Of a stretch of 17,754 bases of DNA, positions 1 to 8,055 are shown piece after piece (the stretch's first letter is position 1; each line of letters starts with the position of its first letter). The notes under the pieces were generated by a model. The model searched no databases. It had not been told where the DNA came from and worked only from the letters and a program-made list of their open reading frames with translations. A program made the translations under genes and the position numbers. The DNA is taken from NCBI GenBank assembly GCA_964502665.1, contig CAZCXP010000039.1, forward strand, positions 1 to 17,754, in the 5' to 3' direction. Source of the DNA: SOKG01 sp964502665. GTDB lineage: Bacteria; Chloroflexota; Dehalococcoidia; SZUA-161.

Positions 1-2432
1 TTCCTCAGCGGTCTGTTGGTCTCAATAAAGTGTTTCATCCTGGCCTGGGTCTTCTCCTCCCCGCATAGGGAAAGGAAGGCTTCCCTTTCCAGGTCCAGGA
101 GGTATTCTTCGGTCACCAGGGTATTCTGATCCACATCGCCGCCGGTAAGCACGTATGCCAGCTTCTTGGCGATTACAGCGTCGTGCTCGGTTATGTACAA
201 CCCTTCCTTCAGCAGATAGACCAGCAGTTCCAGGAGAGCCATCCCGGTCCTGCCGGTGACCCTGATCTCATCTCTCGGCCTCGGCGGGCGGTAGCCCTCC
301 TTGACCAGGTCGAGTACTGATTGCTTGGCATCGTACAGCAGTTGGTCCAGGTTCATTGTAATCCAGTCGTGCGGCCTCAAGAAGCCAAGCTCCCTGGCTT
401 CTTGCGCGCAGGTGGATACCTTGGCCATGGCGATGGTTTCGAAGACCTTCGCCACATAGGGGAGGAGGTCAGGCTTCCCCCCGCCGGGAACCGCGCTGGG
501 GATTTCCTTGGGTACCCAGTCCGTGGCCCTCAGCAGCATCTCCTTGCAGCCCCCTCCTGCGGGAATAACCCCCACCCCCAACTCCACCTGCCCCATATAG
601 GACTCGACATAGGCTCTCACCATGCTTGCCGCCAGGCACACCTCACATCCCCCGCCCAGGGTCATGCGAAAAGGTGCGGCCACAACCGGCCTCTCTGAGT
701 ACTTCACAGCCATGAGCGCCTGATGAAGCTGCTTCATGGCAAGCTCCAGACTATCCCACTCCTTGTTCTGAGCGGCGGCGAAAACCTGTCTCACGTCTGC
801 CCCGACGCAGAAGTTAGTGCCCTGATTGCCGATCACGAGTCCCTCGAAGTTCTCCTCCACCTCTGCCACGCTCTCGCCAATCATCTGAATAACATCGGGA
901 TCAATGACATTGTTCGGGGAATGGAATTCCAGGCAGGCGACGCCGTCTCCCATGTCCACCAGGCTTGCTCCCGCATTGGACTTGATCAGCCTCGTTCTCT
1001 CCTTCAGCGAGGGAAGAAGGATGATTTGCGGCCCCTCTTCGATTGCGACGTAGTCCGCTTTGCCGAAGTCAAAATGGTAGCTCTTGCCGTCCCGCTTCTC
1101 GTAGAACCGCTCCCTTCCCGAGGCAAGCATCCGCTCTATCCTCTCCGGTATCCTCTCCCCCTCCTTCTCCATTCTCTGCACAGACTTTCTGAGGCCTATG
1201 GCATCCCAGGTCTCGAAGGGGCCGAGCTCCCAGTTGTATCCCCACCTCATGGCCCGATCGACACTCAATATGTCATCCGCTATCTCGGGGACCTTGGCGG
1301 CACAGTAGAGCAGCATCTTCTTAAGCGTCTTCCAGGCAAAAAGTCCGGCCCTATCCTCTGAATACACTAGAGTCTGTAGACGCGTTGCCCGATCGGCTAC
1401 TTTTCTGAGTTCATCCAGAATGGGGAGGTCAGGTTTCCTCTGCGGGACATAGTCCATACTGCTGTAATCCAGGGCGTATATCTGCGAGCCTTCAGGACCT
1501 GTCACCTTCTTGTAGAATCCCTGTTTTGTCTTGTCGCCCAGAAGGCCGCTCTCCACCATCTGCTTGACAAACTGGGGGACAGCGAAGTCCTCCTTCTCTG
1601 CTGCGTCCTCCAGGTTGTCATAGACATTCTGTGCCACCTTGACAAGGGTGTCCAAACCCACCATATCCGATGTTCTAAAGGAGGCGCTTTTCGGCCTGCC
1701 GGTAGGGGGACCGGTTATGGCATCCGCTTCCTCTATGGTATAGCCGTCCTCTACCATGGTCCTCATGACCCCGATCACGGCGTGGGTGCCGATTCTATTG
1801 GCAATGAAGTTGGGCGTGTCTTTGGCGAAGACAATGCTCTTGCCCAGTCGCTTCTCGCAGAAGTCCGCCATGAAAGATAGCAAGTCTTTGTCTGTAGATT
1901 TCCCAGGTATGATCTCAAGGAGCTTCATGTGCCTCGGCGGGTTAAAGAAGTGTGTCCCCAGAAAATGTGCTCTGGTCTCCTCCGATAGCGCTTCTGATAT
2001 CCTCTCTATCGACAGTCCAGAGGTGTTCGTGCTGAGGATGGCGCCGGGCTTCATATAAGGCTCAACCTTTCGCAGCAGCTCCTTCTTAATCTTCAGATCC
2101 TCGACTACTCCCTCGATAATCCAGTCGGCGTCTGAAAGCCAGGGCAGATTGTCCTCGAAGTTGCCTGGTTTGATGAGCCTGGCATCCTCGGGGATAAACA
2201 TCGCGGGCGGCCGCGTCCCGATAGTATTCTGTATGCCCATTTGGGCAAGCTTGTTCCTGAATCCCGGGGATTCCTTGGTCAGCCCTTTCTTCACATCCTG
2301 GGCTTCCAGTTCCTTGGGCACGATATCCACAAGGTAGGTGGGTATGTCCACACCTGCCAAGAGGGCAGCTATCCTGCTCCCCATTATGCCGGCACCAAGC
2401 ACTGCTGCCTTCTTAATCTTTCTTCTTTTCAT
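1..2432 (-). CDS. fadN: 3-hydroxyacyl-CoA dehydrogenase / enoyl-CoA hydratase, FadN-type (3' end cut by window edge)
   Basis: This is a bifunctional beta-oxidation enzyme that hydrates 2-enoyl-CoA and oxidises the resulting 3-hydroxyacyl-CoA with NAD+. It reads open for 810 codons and leaves the window inside the last codons; the visible end (TNRPLR) resembles the usual C-terminus of the family, so only a few residues are missing. Residues 13-19 (GAGIMGS) form the NAD-binding loop. The dehydrogenase continues with GTHFFNPPRHMKLLEI and NFIANRIG, followed by its helical C-domain. The hydratase half is C-terminal: NFCVGAD at 540-546, and two glutamates expected to be catalytic, E597 in GGGCE and E617 in VELGVGVIPAGGG. 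Dehydrogenase-first order is that of FadN, not of E. coli FadB. The chosen ATG has GGGGAG four bases upstream; an in-frame ATG at 2444 is an alternative with a poorer ribosome site. The thiolase partner is not in the window. Confidence 0.9.
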   Translation of the reverse strand, partial: MKRRKIKKAAVLGAGIMGSRIAALLAGVDIPTYLVDIVPKELEAQDVKKGLTKESPGFRNKLAQMGIQNTIGTRPPAMFIPEDARLIKPGNFEDNLPWLSDADWIIEGVVEDLKIKKELLRKVEPYMKPGAILSTNTSGLSIERISEALSEETRAHFLGTHFFNPPRHMKLLEIIPGKSTDKDLLSFMADFCEKRLGKSIVFAKDTPNFIANRIGTHAVIGVMRTMVEDGYTIEEADAITGPPTGRPKSASFRTSDMVGLDTLVKVAQNVYDNLEDAAEKEDFAVPQFVKQMVESGLLGDKTKQGFYKKVTGPEGSQIYALDYSSMDYVPQRKPDLPILDELRKVADRATRLQTLVYSEDRAGLFAWKTLKKMLLYCAAKVPEIADDILSVDRAMRWGYNWELGPFETWDAIGLRKSVQRMEKEGERIPERIERMLASGRERFYEKRDGKSYHFDFGKADYVAIEEGPQIILLPSLKERTRLIKSNAGASLVDMGDGVACLEFHSPNNVIDPDVIQMIGESVAEVEENFEGLVIGNQGTNFCVGADVRQVFAAAQNKEWDSLELAMKQLHQALMAVKYSERPVVAAPFRMTLGGGCEVCLAASMVRAYVESYMGQVELGVGVIPAGGGCKEMLLRATDWVPKEIPSAVPGGGKPDLLPYVAKVFETIAMAKVSTCAQEARELGFLRPHDWITMNLDQLLYDAKQSVLDLVKEGYRPPRPRDEIRVTGRTGMALLELLVYLLKEGLYITEHDAVIAKKLAYVLTGGDVDQNTLVTEEYLLDLEREAFLSLCGEEKTQARMKHFIETNRPLR

Positions 2433-2466
2433 GGCACTCCCCATGTCTTATCTTACTCTTACTAGT

Positions 2467-2472
2467 ATTATA
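2467..2472 (-). promoter_or_regulatory. Possible -10 box for the fadN-type gene
   Basis: On the minus strand a perfect TATAAT lies about 35 bases upstream of the chosen ATG, in an AT-rich stretch. No good -35 box is seen at 16-18 bases, so the promoter may need an activator or be weak. Expected transcription start is near 2460. Confidence 0.35.
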
Positions 2473-2631
2473 TTACATTCTTAGTCTCAATAACAGGTTT
2501 GAGATGTGTGCAAGGGGCCTCATATCAATTCTTGAGAGACTCAGTCGGGCGTTGTTCACGTGGCGGGGCGATGATAGACCCTTGCCTGTTTTTTGTCAAG
2601 GCGAACGGGCTTTTTCTCTCAATCGCCCTCT

Positions 2632-2688
2632 GGCATAGCATGTCGGGCTCATAACCCCGAGGTCGTTGCTTCGAATCCACCCCCCAAA
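2632..2688 (+). pseudogene. Decayed tRNA-Met(CAT)-like remnant
   Basis: The stretch TCGGGCTCATAACCCCGA (2643-2660) looks like a bacterial tRNA-Met anticodon arm with anticodon CAT. It is followed by GGTC and a T-arm with the invariant loop TTCGAAT (2670-2676), then CCCC as in an acceptor 3' half. It is not a working tRNA as it stands. The anticodon loop has one base too many if the TCGGG/CCCGA stem forms, the T-stem GTTGC/CCACC has two mismatches, no 5' acceptor strand pairs with CCCCAAA, and there is no encoded CCA. A relic of a tRNA gene or of an integrase attachment site is the simplest reading. The rest of 2433-2703 contains no gene I can support. Confidence 0.5.
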
Positions 2689-2703
2689 TTAAGAAAGGCC
2701 CCC

Positions 2704-2731
2704 TTGACAGGTTATGAAACTATTGTATAAT
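2704..2731 (+). promoter_or_regulatory. Sigma-70-type promoter of the tetR-ABC operon
   Basis: TTGACA (2704-2709) and TATAAT (2726-2731) are both perfect consensus boxes, separated by 16 bases. Transcription should start near 2738. The ATG codons at 2714 and 2732, in frame with the regulator, would then lie inside or ahead of the transcription start and cannot be used from this promoter. This supports the downstream TTG start. Confidence 0.8.
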
Positions 2732-2750
2732 ATGGATACAGATATTACAA
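2723..2750 (+). promoter_or_regulatory. Operator-like dyad overlapping the tetR promoter
   Basis: TTGTATAATAT (2723-2733) and ATATTACAA (2742-2750) form an imperfect inverted repeat (arms TTGT..ATAT/ATAT..ACAA with a two-base difference). It covers the -10 box and the start of transcription. This is where an autorepressing TetR protein would be expected to bind; the assignment is by position and symmetry only. Confidence 0.45.
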
Positions 2751-2773
2751 AACGCAAGCGCAGGAGGGTAGAT

Positions 2774-3379
2774 TTGGACGGGTTTGAACGTAGAAAGGAG
2801 CAGAAGAAAGAGAGCATCCGGCGGGCGGCGCTGGAGCTTTTCAAGATATATGGGATGAAGAAGGTAAGCATAAATGACATAGCCAGCAGGGCCGCTGTCT
2901 CTCCGGTTACTATCTACAATCATTTTGGCAGCAAGGAAGAGCTGGTGCGTGATGTCGTGAAGCAGCTTATCCTGAGTCTGCAGCAGAAATACCAGGCAAT
3001 CATAGAGGGGGACAAACCATTCCTGGAGAAGCTGGAGTCCATAATCTTCGACAAAACGGAGATAGCCCGCGATTATAACGCGGAATTCATACAGAGGGCG
3101 ATCTCAAATGACCCGGAAATCCAGCAGTTCATCAATTCAATCTGGGAGACGAAGGTCACCCAGATGATGGTTGATTTCTTTGAAGAGGGCAGGAGGCAGG
3201 GCTACATCAATCCGGAGCTGTCCCAGGAAACCATCCTTCTATATACTGAGATATTCCGTCAGGGCATAATGGCTCACCCGGGTTTGTTTGTGGGACCGGA
3301 GCACAACGAGAAGCTGGTTCGGGAGTTATCGTATCTCTATCTGTATGGGGTGATGGGGAGAAGAGACAAGAAACCGTGA
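2774..3379 (+). CDS. TetR/AcrR-family transcriptional repressor
   Basis: A one-component repressor likely to control the exporter genes that follow. The N-terminal DNA-binding domain contains a typical TetR helix-turn-helix at about residues 31-51 (VSINDIASRAAVSPVTIYNHF) followed by GSKEELVRDVV. The C-terminal two-thirds is helical and would bind an unknown ligand. I start it at TTG 2774: AGGAGGG at 2762-2768 lies five bases upstream, and the product is then 201 aa, normal for the family. The longer frame from ATG 2714 would start inside the consensus promoter. Its stop codon overlaps a possible GTG of the next frame, and the ATPase gene follows within 30 bases, so the four genes form one operon. 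Family assignment is firm; the ligand is unknown. Confidence 0.92.
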   Translation: MDGFERRKEQKKESIRRAALELFKIYGMKKVSINDIASRAAVSPVTIYNHFGSKEELVRDVVKQLILSLQQKYQAIIEGDKPFLEKLESIIFDKTEIARDYNAEFIQRAISNDPEIQQFINSIWETKVTQMMVDFFEEGRRQGYINPELSQETILLYTEIFRQGIMAHPGLFVGPEHNEKLVRELSYLYLYGVMGRRDKKP

Positions 3380-3408
3380 ATATCAAAGGATGCGCGAAAG
3401 GAGCTAAC

Positions 3409-4271
<863 letters not shown>

Positions 4272-4275
<4 letters not shown>

Positions 4276-5327
4276 ACTTCCGCATTATCCGTGCCCTGGT
4301 AGCCAAAGACCTCTCCCTCTTCTTCAGAAACAGGTTCTACGGCCTCATAACCGTTCTCGGCATTGTAGTCTACATAACGATATATCTTGTTATGCCGGGC
4401 TCAGTCGATGAGAAGCTGGAGATAGGCCTCTACGCGCCGGTGGTGCCACCTGTCCTTGAGCAGTTGCCGGAAGAAGGTGTGGAAGTTGAAGCTGTTGAAT
4501 CTGAGGAGGCCCTCGTAGAAGCGGTGATCGAAGGCCAATACGCAGCCGGGATGGCCCTGCCCGCGGACATAATGGACAAGTTTGCCTCGGGGCAGAAACC
4601 CCGGATTACCCTGTATTTCCCGGCGGATGCTCCCGAGGAGGTAAAAGACGCCGTTGAGTTTCTGATAAGGGAGCTGGCTTATCTGCAGACCGGGCAGCCC
4701 CTGGCAATCGAGACGTCTGTGGAGATTCTGGGCCGGGATATGCTGGGAGAACAGATACCGCCGCGGGACCGCATGCGCCCCCTTTTTGCGCTTGCCCTGA
4801 TTATGTTTGAAACCATGGGCCTGGCCAGCCTGATCAGCGAGGAGGTTGAGCAGGGTACCGCCGAGGCCCTGCTGGTGACGCCCACGAGAGTGGGGGACCT
4901 GTTCGCCGCCAAAGGGCTCACGGGAGTCGGTCTGGCCTTCGCACAGGCCGTATTCTTCATGGCTATCGTCGGCGGCTTAAGCAGCCAGCCGCTCATTATT
5001 CTGACCACGCTGCTCCTTGGAGCCGTGCTGGTTACCGGAGCTGGCTTCCTCATAGCGTCGCTGTCTAAAGACATGATGTCAGTGATGGCCTGGGGCGCTG
5101 TCGTGATCATTATCTTCGTTATCCCCGCATTCGGCATTATGTTTCCAGGCACCATTTCGGGCTGGGTTAAGGTCATTCCCTCGTATTATCTGGCTGATGC
5201 CGTTCATCAGGCGGCGAACTTTGGCGCTGGCTGGGGTGATGTCTGGCCCAATCTGCTCATACTCCTGGGGTTCAACCTCGTCATCGTTTGGGGCGGTATT
5301 ATGGCGCTGAGGAGGAAATTCCGATGA
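4272..5327 (+). CDS. ABC-2 type exporter permease, first subunit
   Basis: Integral membrane subunit of the exporter, 351 aa. It has one N-terminal membrane helix at about residues 22-42, then about 120 residues predicted outside the membrane (rich in Glu/Asp/Pro), then a C-terminal block of about five helices. The cytoplasmic stretch SEEVEQGTAEALLVTPTR between helices is the hallmark of the ABC-2 permease family and contacts the ATPase. Start ATG 4272 overlaps the ATPase stop by four bases and has GGAGG eight bases upstream; its own stop overlaps the next start in the same way, so the subunits are translationally coupled. It is homologous in layout to the following permease, suggesting a heterodimeric pore. 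Substrate unknown. Confidence 0.88.
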
Positions 5328-6379
5328 GCCTCAGGCGTGTCTCTGTTCTGCTGGGCAAGGAGTTCCTGCACGGCCCTAAGAACTACATCTTCATCTTCGC
5401 CATCGTTGCCCCGATTATCATATCGCTGGTGGTCTCGCTGGTTTTTGGCACCCTGTTTACGGAGAAGCCCAAATTGGGAATAGTGGACGAAGGCAACTCT
5501 CAATTGGTGGCCATGTCGCGGGAACTCGATTCGATCATCACCAAAGAGTACAGCACAGTTTCTGGCATGAGAGGGGCGGTCGAAGGTGGCGCCGTAGATA
5601 TGGGCATCGTGCTTCCTGAGAACTTTGACGACGCCGTTTCCCAGGGAGAAAAAGTGGAGATTGAGGCGTACATCTGGGGGGAAAGCCTGGCCAAGAACCG
5701 CACCATACTGCCGGTGACCATAGCTAACCTGGTAAGGGAACTGGGTGGCCAGGAGGTCCCTGTTGAGATAGAGTCCGTGACCCTGGGCGACGAAGTTAGT
5801 ATTCCCTGGAGTGACCGGCTGCTGCCGTTTATCGTCCTCGCGGCTGTTTTTTTAGGCGGGCTCATGCTGCCGGCAACCTCAATCATAGATGAGAAGCAGA
5901 AAAATACGCTGGAGGCGCTGGTCATAACACCAACAACGATTGGGGATGTTTTTATAAGCAAGGGACTCGTTGGCATCATTCTCAGTCTTGTCATGGGCAC
6001 AGCAATCCTGATTTTGAACCAGGCTTTCGGTGCCGAGCCGCTGCTGCTGGTTGCGGTGCTGGCGCTTGGCGCGATAATGGCTGTAGAGCTGGGCCTGCTA
6101 TGCGGCGCCCTGGTAAAGGATATCACGACCCTGTTCGCGCTGTGGAAGTTCGCGGGAATCCTGCTGTTCGCCCCAGCCTTTGTCTACATGTTTCCCCAGA
6201 TTCCCGAATGGATAGGGCGCATCTTCCCCACCTACTACGTTGTTGAGCCAATCGTTGACATAAGCCAGCGGGGGGGCGGCTGGCCTGAGATCGCGGTGAA
6301 TGTCTTTGTTCTCATCGGGCTGAATTTAGTACTGGCTGTCATAGTGATGTTGGCTACCAGGAAGACCATGCAGCGCTGA
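5324..6379 (+). CDS. ABC-2 type exporter permease, second subunit
   Basis: Second membrane subunit, 351 aa and the same layout as its neighbour: N-terminal helix (about residues 20-40), extracytoplasmic segment of about 120 residues, then five or six C-terminal helices. The family motif appears as DEKQKNTLEALVITPTTIGD. I start it at ATG 5324, which overlaps the previous stop (ATGA) and has GAGGAGG eight bases upstream; an ATG at 5288 in frame would give a 12-residue longer N-terminus without a ribosome site. The similar lengths and shared motif suggest the two permeases arose by gene duplication. The gene is the last of the operon; a strong hairpin terminator begins 31 bases after its stop. 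Confidence 0.88.
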   Translation: MSLRRVSVLLGKEFLHGPKNYIFIFAIVAPIIISLVVSLVFGTLFTEKPKLGIVDEGNSQLVAMSRELDSIITKEYSTVSGMRGAVEGGAVDMGIVLPENFDDAVSQGEKVEIEAYIWGESLAKNRTILPVTIANLVRELGGQEVPVEIESVTLGDEVSIPWSDRLLPFIVLAAVFLGGLMLPATSIIDEKQKNTLEALVITPTTIGDVFISKGLVGIILSLVMGTAILILNQAFGAEPLLLVAVLALGAIMAVELGLLCGALVKDITTLFALWKFAGILLFAPAFVYMFPQIPEWIGRIFPTYYVVEPIVDISQRGGGWPEIAVNVFVLIGLNLVLAVIVMLATRKTMQR

Positions 6380-6410
6380 CTGCAAGTGTGACATCTAACT
6401 CCTGTCAACA

Positions 6411-6443
6411 TAAATAAGGGAGCCTGATGGGCTCCCTTATTTA
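6411..6443. terminator. Intrinsic terminator, probably bidirectional
   Basis: TAAATAAGGGAGCC (6411-6424) pairs perfectly with GGCTCCCTTATTTA (6430-6443) around a five-base loop, a 14-bp stem with a G+C core. The flanking arms are A-rich on one side and T-rich on the other, so the same hairpin can end the ABC operon from the left and the toxin-antitoxin operon from the right. Confidence 0.85.
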
Positions 6444-6526
6444 TATTTGTGGCTTCGCCAGAAGTCACCATTGCACAAACATGGGAATGTCTGTCAAATA
6501 AGGACGCGGGTAAGATATCTTTTTGC

Positions 6527-6715
6527 CTATCGATATGCTGACGCCATTACTAATTTGCCAACAACCGCTGCCAGAAGACAAGCAAGGCCGAAAGCAGCCA
6601 ATCTGTCGAAGTAACTTTCATCAATCTGGACGGATGGAGCTAACGATACAGGTCTGCACACAGGCGAATAATATGCTGGCTCTCGGCTCCGAGGTATAAG
6701 ACAATACGTTGTCAT
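6527..6715 (-). CDS. Small hypothetical protein with one membrane-type helix, coupled to brnA
   Basis: A 62-aa protein of no family I recognise. The N-terminal 35 residues are polar with several Pro and Cys. The C-terminus has a hydrophobic stretch at about residues 41-58 (AAFGLACLLAAVVGKLVM), long enough for one membrane helix, ending in SAYR. The start ATG overlaps the stop of the brnA-like gene by four bases. Just upstream, within the end of brnA, lies AAGGAGGTGAT, an 11-base match to the anti-Shine-Dalgarno sequence, ten bases from GGAGG to the ATG. That coupling is the main reason to believe it is translated. It may be a third component of the toxin-antitoxin locus; function unknown. A chance frame remains possible. 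Confidence 0.55.
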   Translation of the reverse strand: MTTYCLIPRSREPAYYSPVCRPVSLAPSVQIDESYFDRLAAFGLACLLAAVVGKLVMASAYR

Positions 6716-7275
6716 GTGCTAATCACCTCCTTGCCAGGTTCGCGCTTTACTATTTCTCTTACCTTTTCATAGTTCTCGTTTTCAGGCATAACGACTTCAA
6801 CCCCTATGAATGCAAGTAGGTGTGTTAGGAACAACGATGTAAACTCTTCCCAGGTCCTTCTCTGTCCAGAAAAAACGAGTAAAGCTGGGTTATCCGGATC
6901 TCCTATTGCTATGTCCTTTAAAAGGCTTTCAAGCTTATCTTTGTCCGTCTGTGACAGGTTGTTTGCCAGCGTACTCATAAGCTCATCTAAAGTTAGGCCT
7001 TTGGGCAGTCTATCTTCACGCTCGATTGCTTGGGTAAGAACAATCCGGGCAAATGTAGATGGCCCCAGCCCTTGCTTAGCCGCGATATCGCGCAGGAGTG
7101 TTAACTCCTCACCAGTTAAGCGAACAGCCAGGAACGATGAACGTTTTTGTCTAGGTCTGGGTTTGTTTATTCTCCCTTCGTGTCCTTCAGCCAGCGGCCC
7201 ACGTGCCTCCCAGTATTCCCTTTCTTCCTCTAGCGATTGAAACTCTGGAATCCCAGCATTCCTTTTTCCTTTCAT
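6712..7275 (-). CDS. brnA: BrnA/CopG-type antitoxin with long C-terminal extension
   Basis: Likely antitoxin that binds the BrnT-like toxin and the shared promoter. The N-terminus IPEFQSLEEEREYWEARG (residues 9-26) is the conserved segment of the BrnA/CopG antitoxin family. Residues 46-88 (from SSFLAVRLTGEELTLL to FARIVLTQAIERE) fit a ribbon-helix-helix DNA-binding fold: a short strand and two helices. Ordinary BrnA proteins are about 80-100 aa. This one has 187, with about 100 extra residues (DELMSTLANNLSQTDKDKL ... VEVVMPENENYEKV) that I cannot assign to a domain. The gene follows brnT by nine bases with GGGGGA before its ATG, and overlaps the small membrane-protein gene by four bases. The antitoxin role is inferred from domain and neighbour. 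Confidence 0.75.
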   Translation of the reverse strand: MKGKRNAGIPEFQSLEEEREYWEARGPLAEGHEGRINKPRPRQKRSSFLAVRLTGEELTLLRDIAAKQGLGPSTFARIVLTQAIEREDRLPKGLTLDELMSTLANNLSQTDKDKLESLLKDIAIGDPDNPALLVFSGQRRTWEEFTSLFLTHLLAFIGVEVVMPENENYEKVREIVKREPGKEVIST

Positions 7276-7284
7276 GGCTTCCCC

Positions 7285-7557
7285 CTATTTTCTTAGTCGT
7301 TTCCTGTACCTACGCTTATAGCTTTCGCTCATTTCGAAGGCTGTTACTGGTCTGAACAACCCTTTACCAACTCGCTCTACTACCACGTTAAGATACCTCC
7401 CCTCACCAGACTGTCCACTCAAGATGTATCTTTGTTCCCCCGCCTTTTCACTAATGTGCAGGCCGAAGCAAACATCTGCAACTTCCTGAGGGTTCACATT
7501 ATGCCGAGCGATGTGTTCAATATTTTCATCATCCCATTCCAGATCAGTGATTATCAC
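7285..7557 (-). CDS. brnT: BrnT-family ribonuclease toxin
   Basis: Likely RelE-fold ribonuclease toxin of a type II toxin-antitoxin system; family members cut RNA and arrest growth until neutralised by BrnA. The 90-aa sequence has the family's opening LEWDDENIEHIARHNV (residues 6-21). A central block follows (GEGRYLNVVVERVGKGLFRPVTAFEMSE), and it closes with the typical basic tail ESYKRRYRKRLRK. Length matches the family. Start is GTG 7557, with AGGAG six bases upstream; the first two codons (GTG ATA) precede the conserved core, so little room exists for another start. Toxin-first order with the antitoxin directly downstream is standard for brnTA. The protein looks intact. Family call is confident; toxicity is inferred. 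Confidence 0.85.
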   Translation of the reverse strand: MIITDLEWDDENIEHIARHNVNPQEVADVCFGLHISEKAGEQRYILSGQSGEGRYLNVVVERVGKGLFRPVTAFEMSESYKRRYRKRLRK

Positions 7558-7576
7558 CCAATTCTCCTAGAGACTA

Positions 7577-7605
7577 ATAGTATCACATTGTGACACATGT
7601 GTCAA
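7577..7605 (-). promoter_or_regulatory. Promoter of the brnT-brnA operon
   Basis: On the minus strand TTGACA (7600-7605) and TACTAT (7577-7582) are separated by 17 bases. The start of transcription is expected near 7570, leaving a leader of about 13 bases that carries the AGGAG ribosome site of brnT. The palindromic operator covers the -35 box and most of the spacer. Confidence 0.75.
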
Positions 7606-7612
7606 GTGTGAT
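7582..7612. promoter_or_regulatory. Palindromic operator in the brnTA promoter
   Basis: A perfect 14-bp palindrome, TGACACATGTGTCA (7591-7604), sits on the -35 box. It is framed by ATCACA (7582-7587) and TGTGAT (7607-7612), a second, nearly concentric inverted repeat. Nested half-sites are what two ribbon-helix-helix dimers would bind, so this is the likely site of autorepression by the BrnA-like protein. Confidence 0.65.
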
Positions 7613-7667
7613 CGCACTTTCAAGGAAATCTCTAACGTTGGATGATATGTGTAGGATGTTGAAGTCA

Positions 7668-7854
7668 AAGCTACGTTAGCGCGGTACGTTCATCTTCAGA
7701 TGAATGTGCGGTGCAGGTTTTACATATGGCGGAGGATATCGTCGCGAATTCGCTCGTTGGGGTTAACCATTTCTTGAGGTTCCTACACCTAATGGCGCAA
7801 TTCGGCTCACCATTGGACGAACATCGGGATGTAAGTACTGTACTAACGTAGCTT
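7668..7854. repeat. 187-bp inverted-repeat element in the intergenic region
   Basis: AAGCTACGTTAG (7668-7679) recurs exactly inverted as CTAACGTAGCTT (7843-7854). Extended inward to 27 bases, the two ends agree at about 22 positions (shared GTAC and CATC blocks). Inside is a small hairpin, TTCATC-TTCA-GATGAA (7689-7704), and CTTCAGATGAA occurs twice (7694-7704, 7852-7862). No transposase frame and no clear target duplication is visible. It could be a non-autonomous mobile element or a structured leader. The surrounding 7613-8040 holds no gene I can support. Confidence 0.4.
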
Positions 7855-8055
7855 CAGATGAAGTGGTGATGCCGTTTTTCCTCATATATTTGTAGGTTTC
7901 CCCACAAGGCGTGGCTGCTCAACAGGCTTAGAAGCACTTATCCCAAGATCTTGTAATATGATTGTAACATGGGGGGTGTACCATTATGACAGGAAATCGA
8001 ACGGCGATCAGCCGTCAGCTGAACCAGACGGCCGAATGCAGAAAGGAGGGATGTC

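Noticed and set aside
321..1361. Plus-strand frames opposite the fadN-type gene
   Set aside because: They are antisense shadows; the minus strand carries recognisable enzyme motifs throughout.
2714..2773. N-terminal extension of the TetR protein from ATG 2714
   Set aside because: It lies within the TTGACA/TATAAT promoter and lacks a ribosome site; the TTG at 2774 has AGGAGGG at five bases.
3376..3408. GTG 3376 as start of the ABC ATPase
   Set aside because: It overlaps the tetR stop attractively, but AAAGGAG points to GTG 3409, and the extra residues are not part of the ATPase fold.
7726..7851. Open frame of 41 codons inside the inverted-repeat element
   Set aside because: No convincing ribosome site, no recognisable motif, and its end coincides with the repeat arm.
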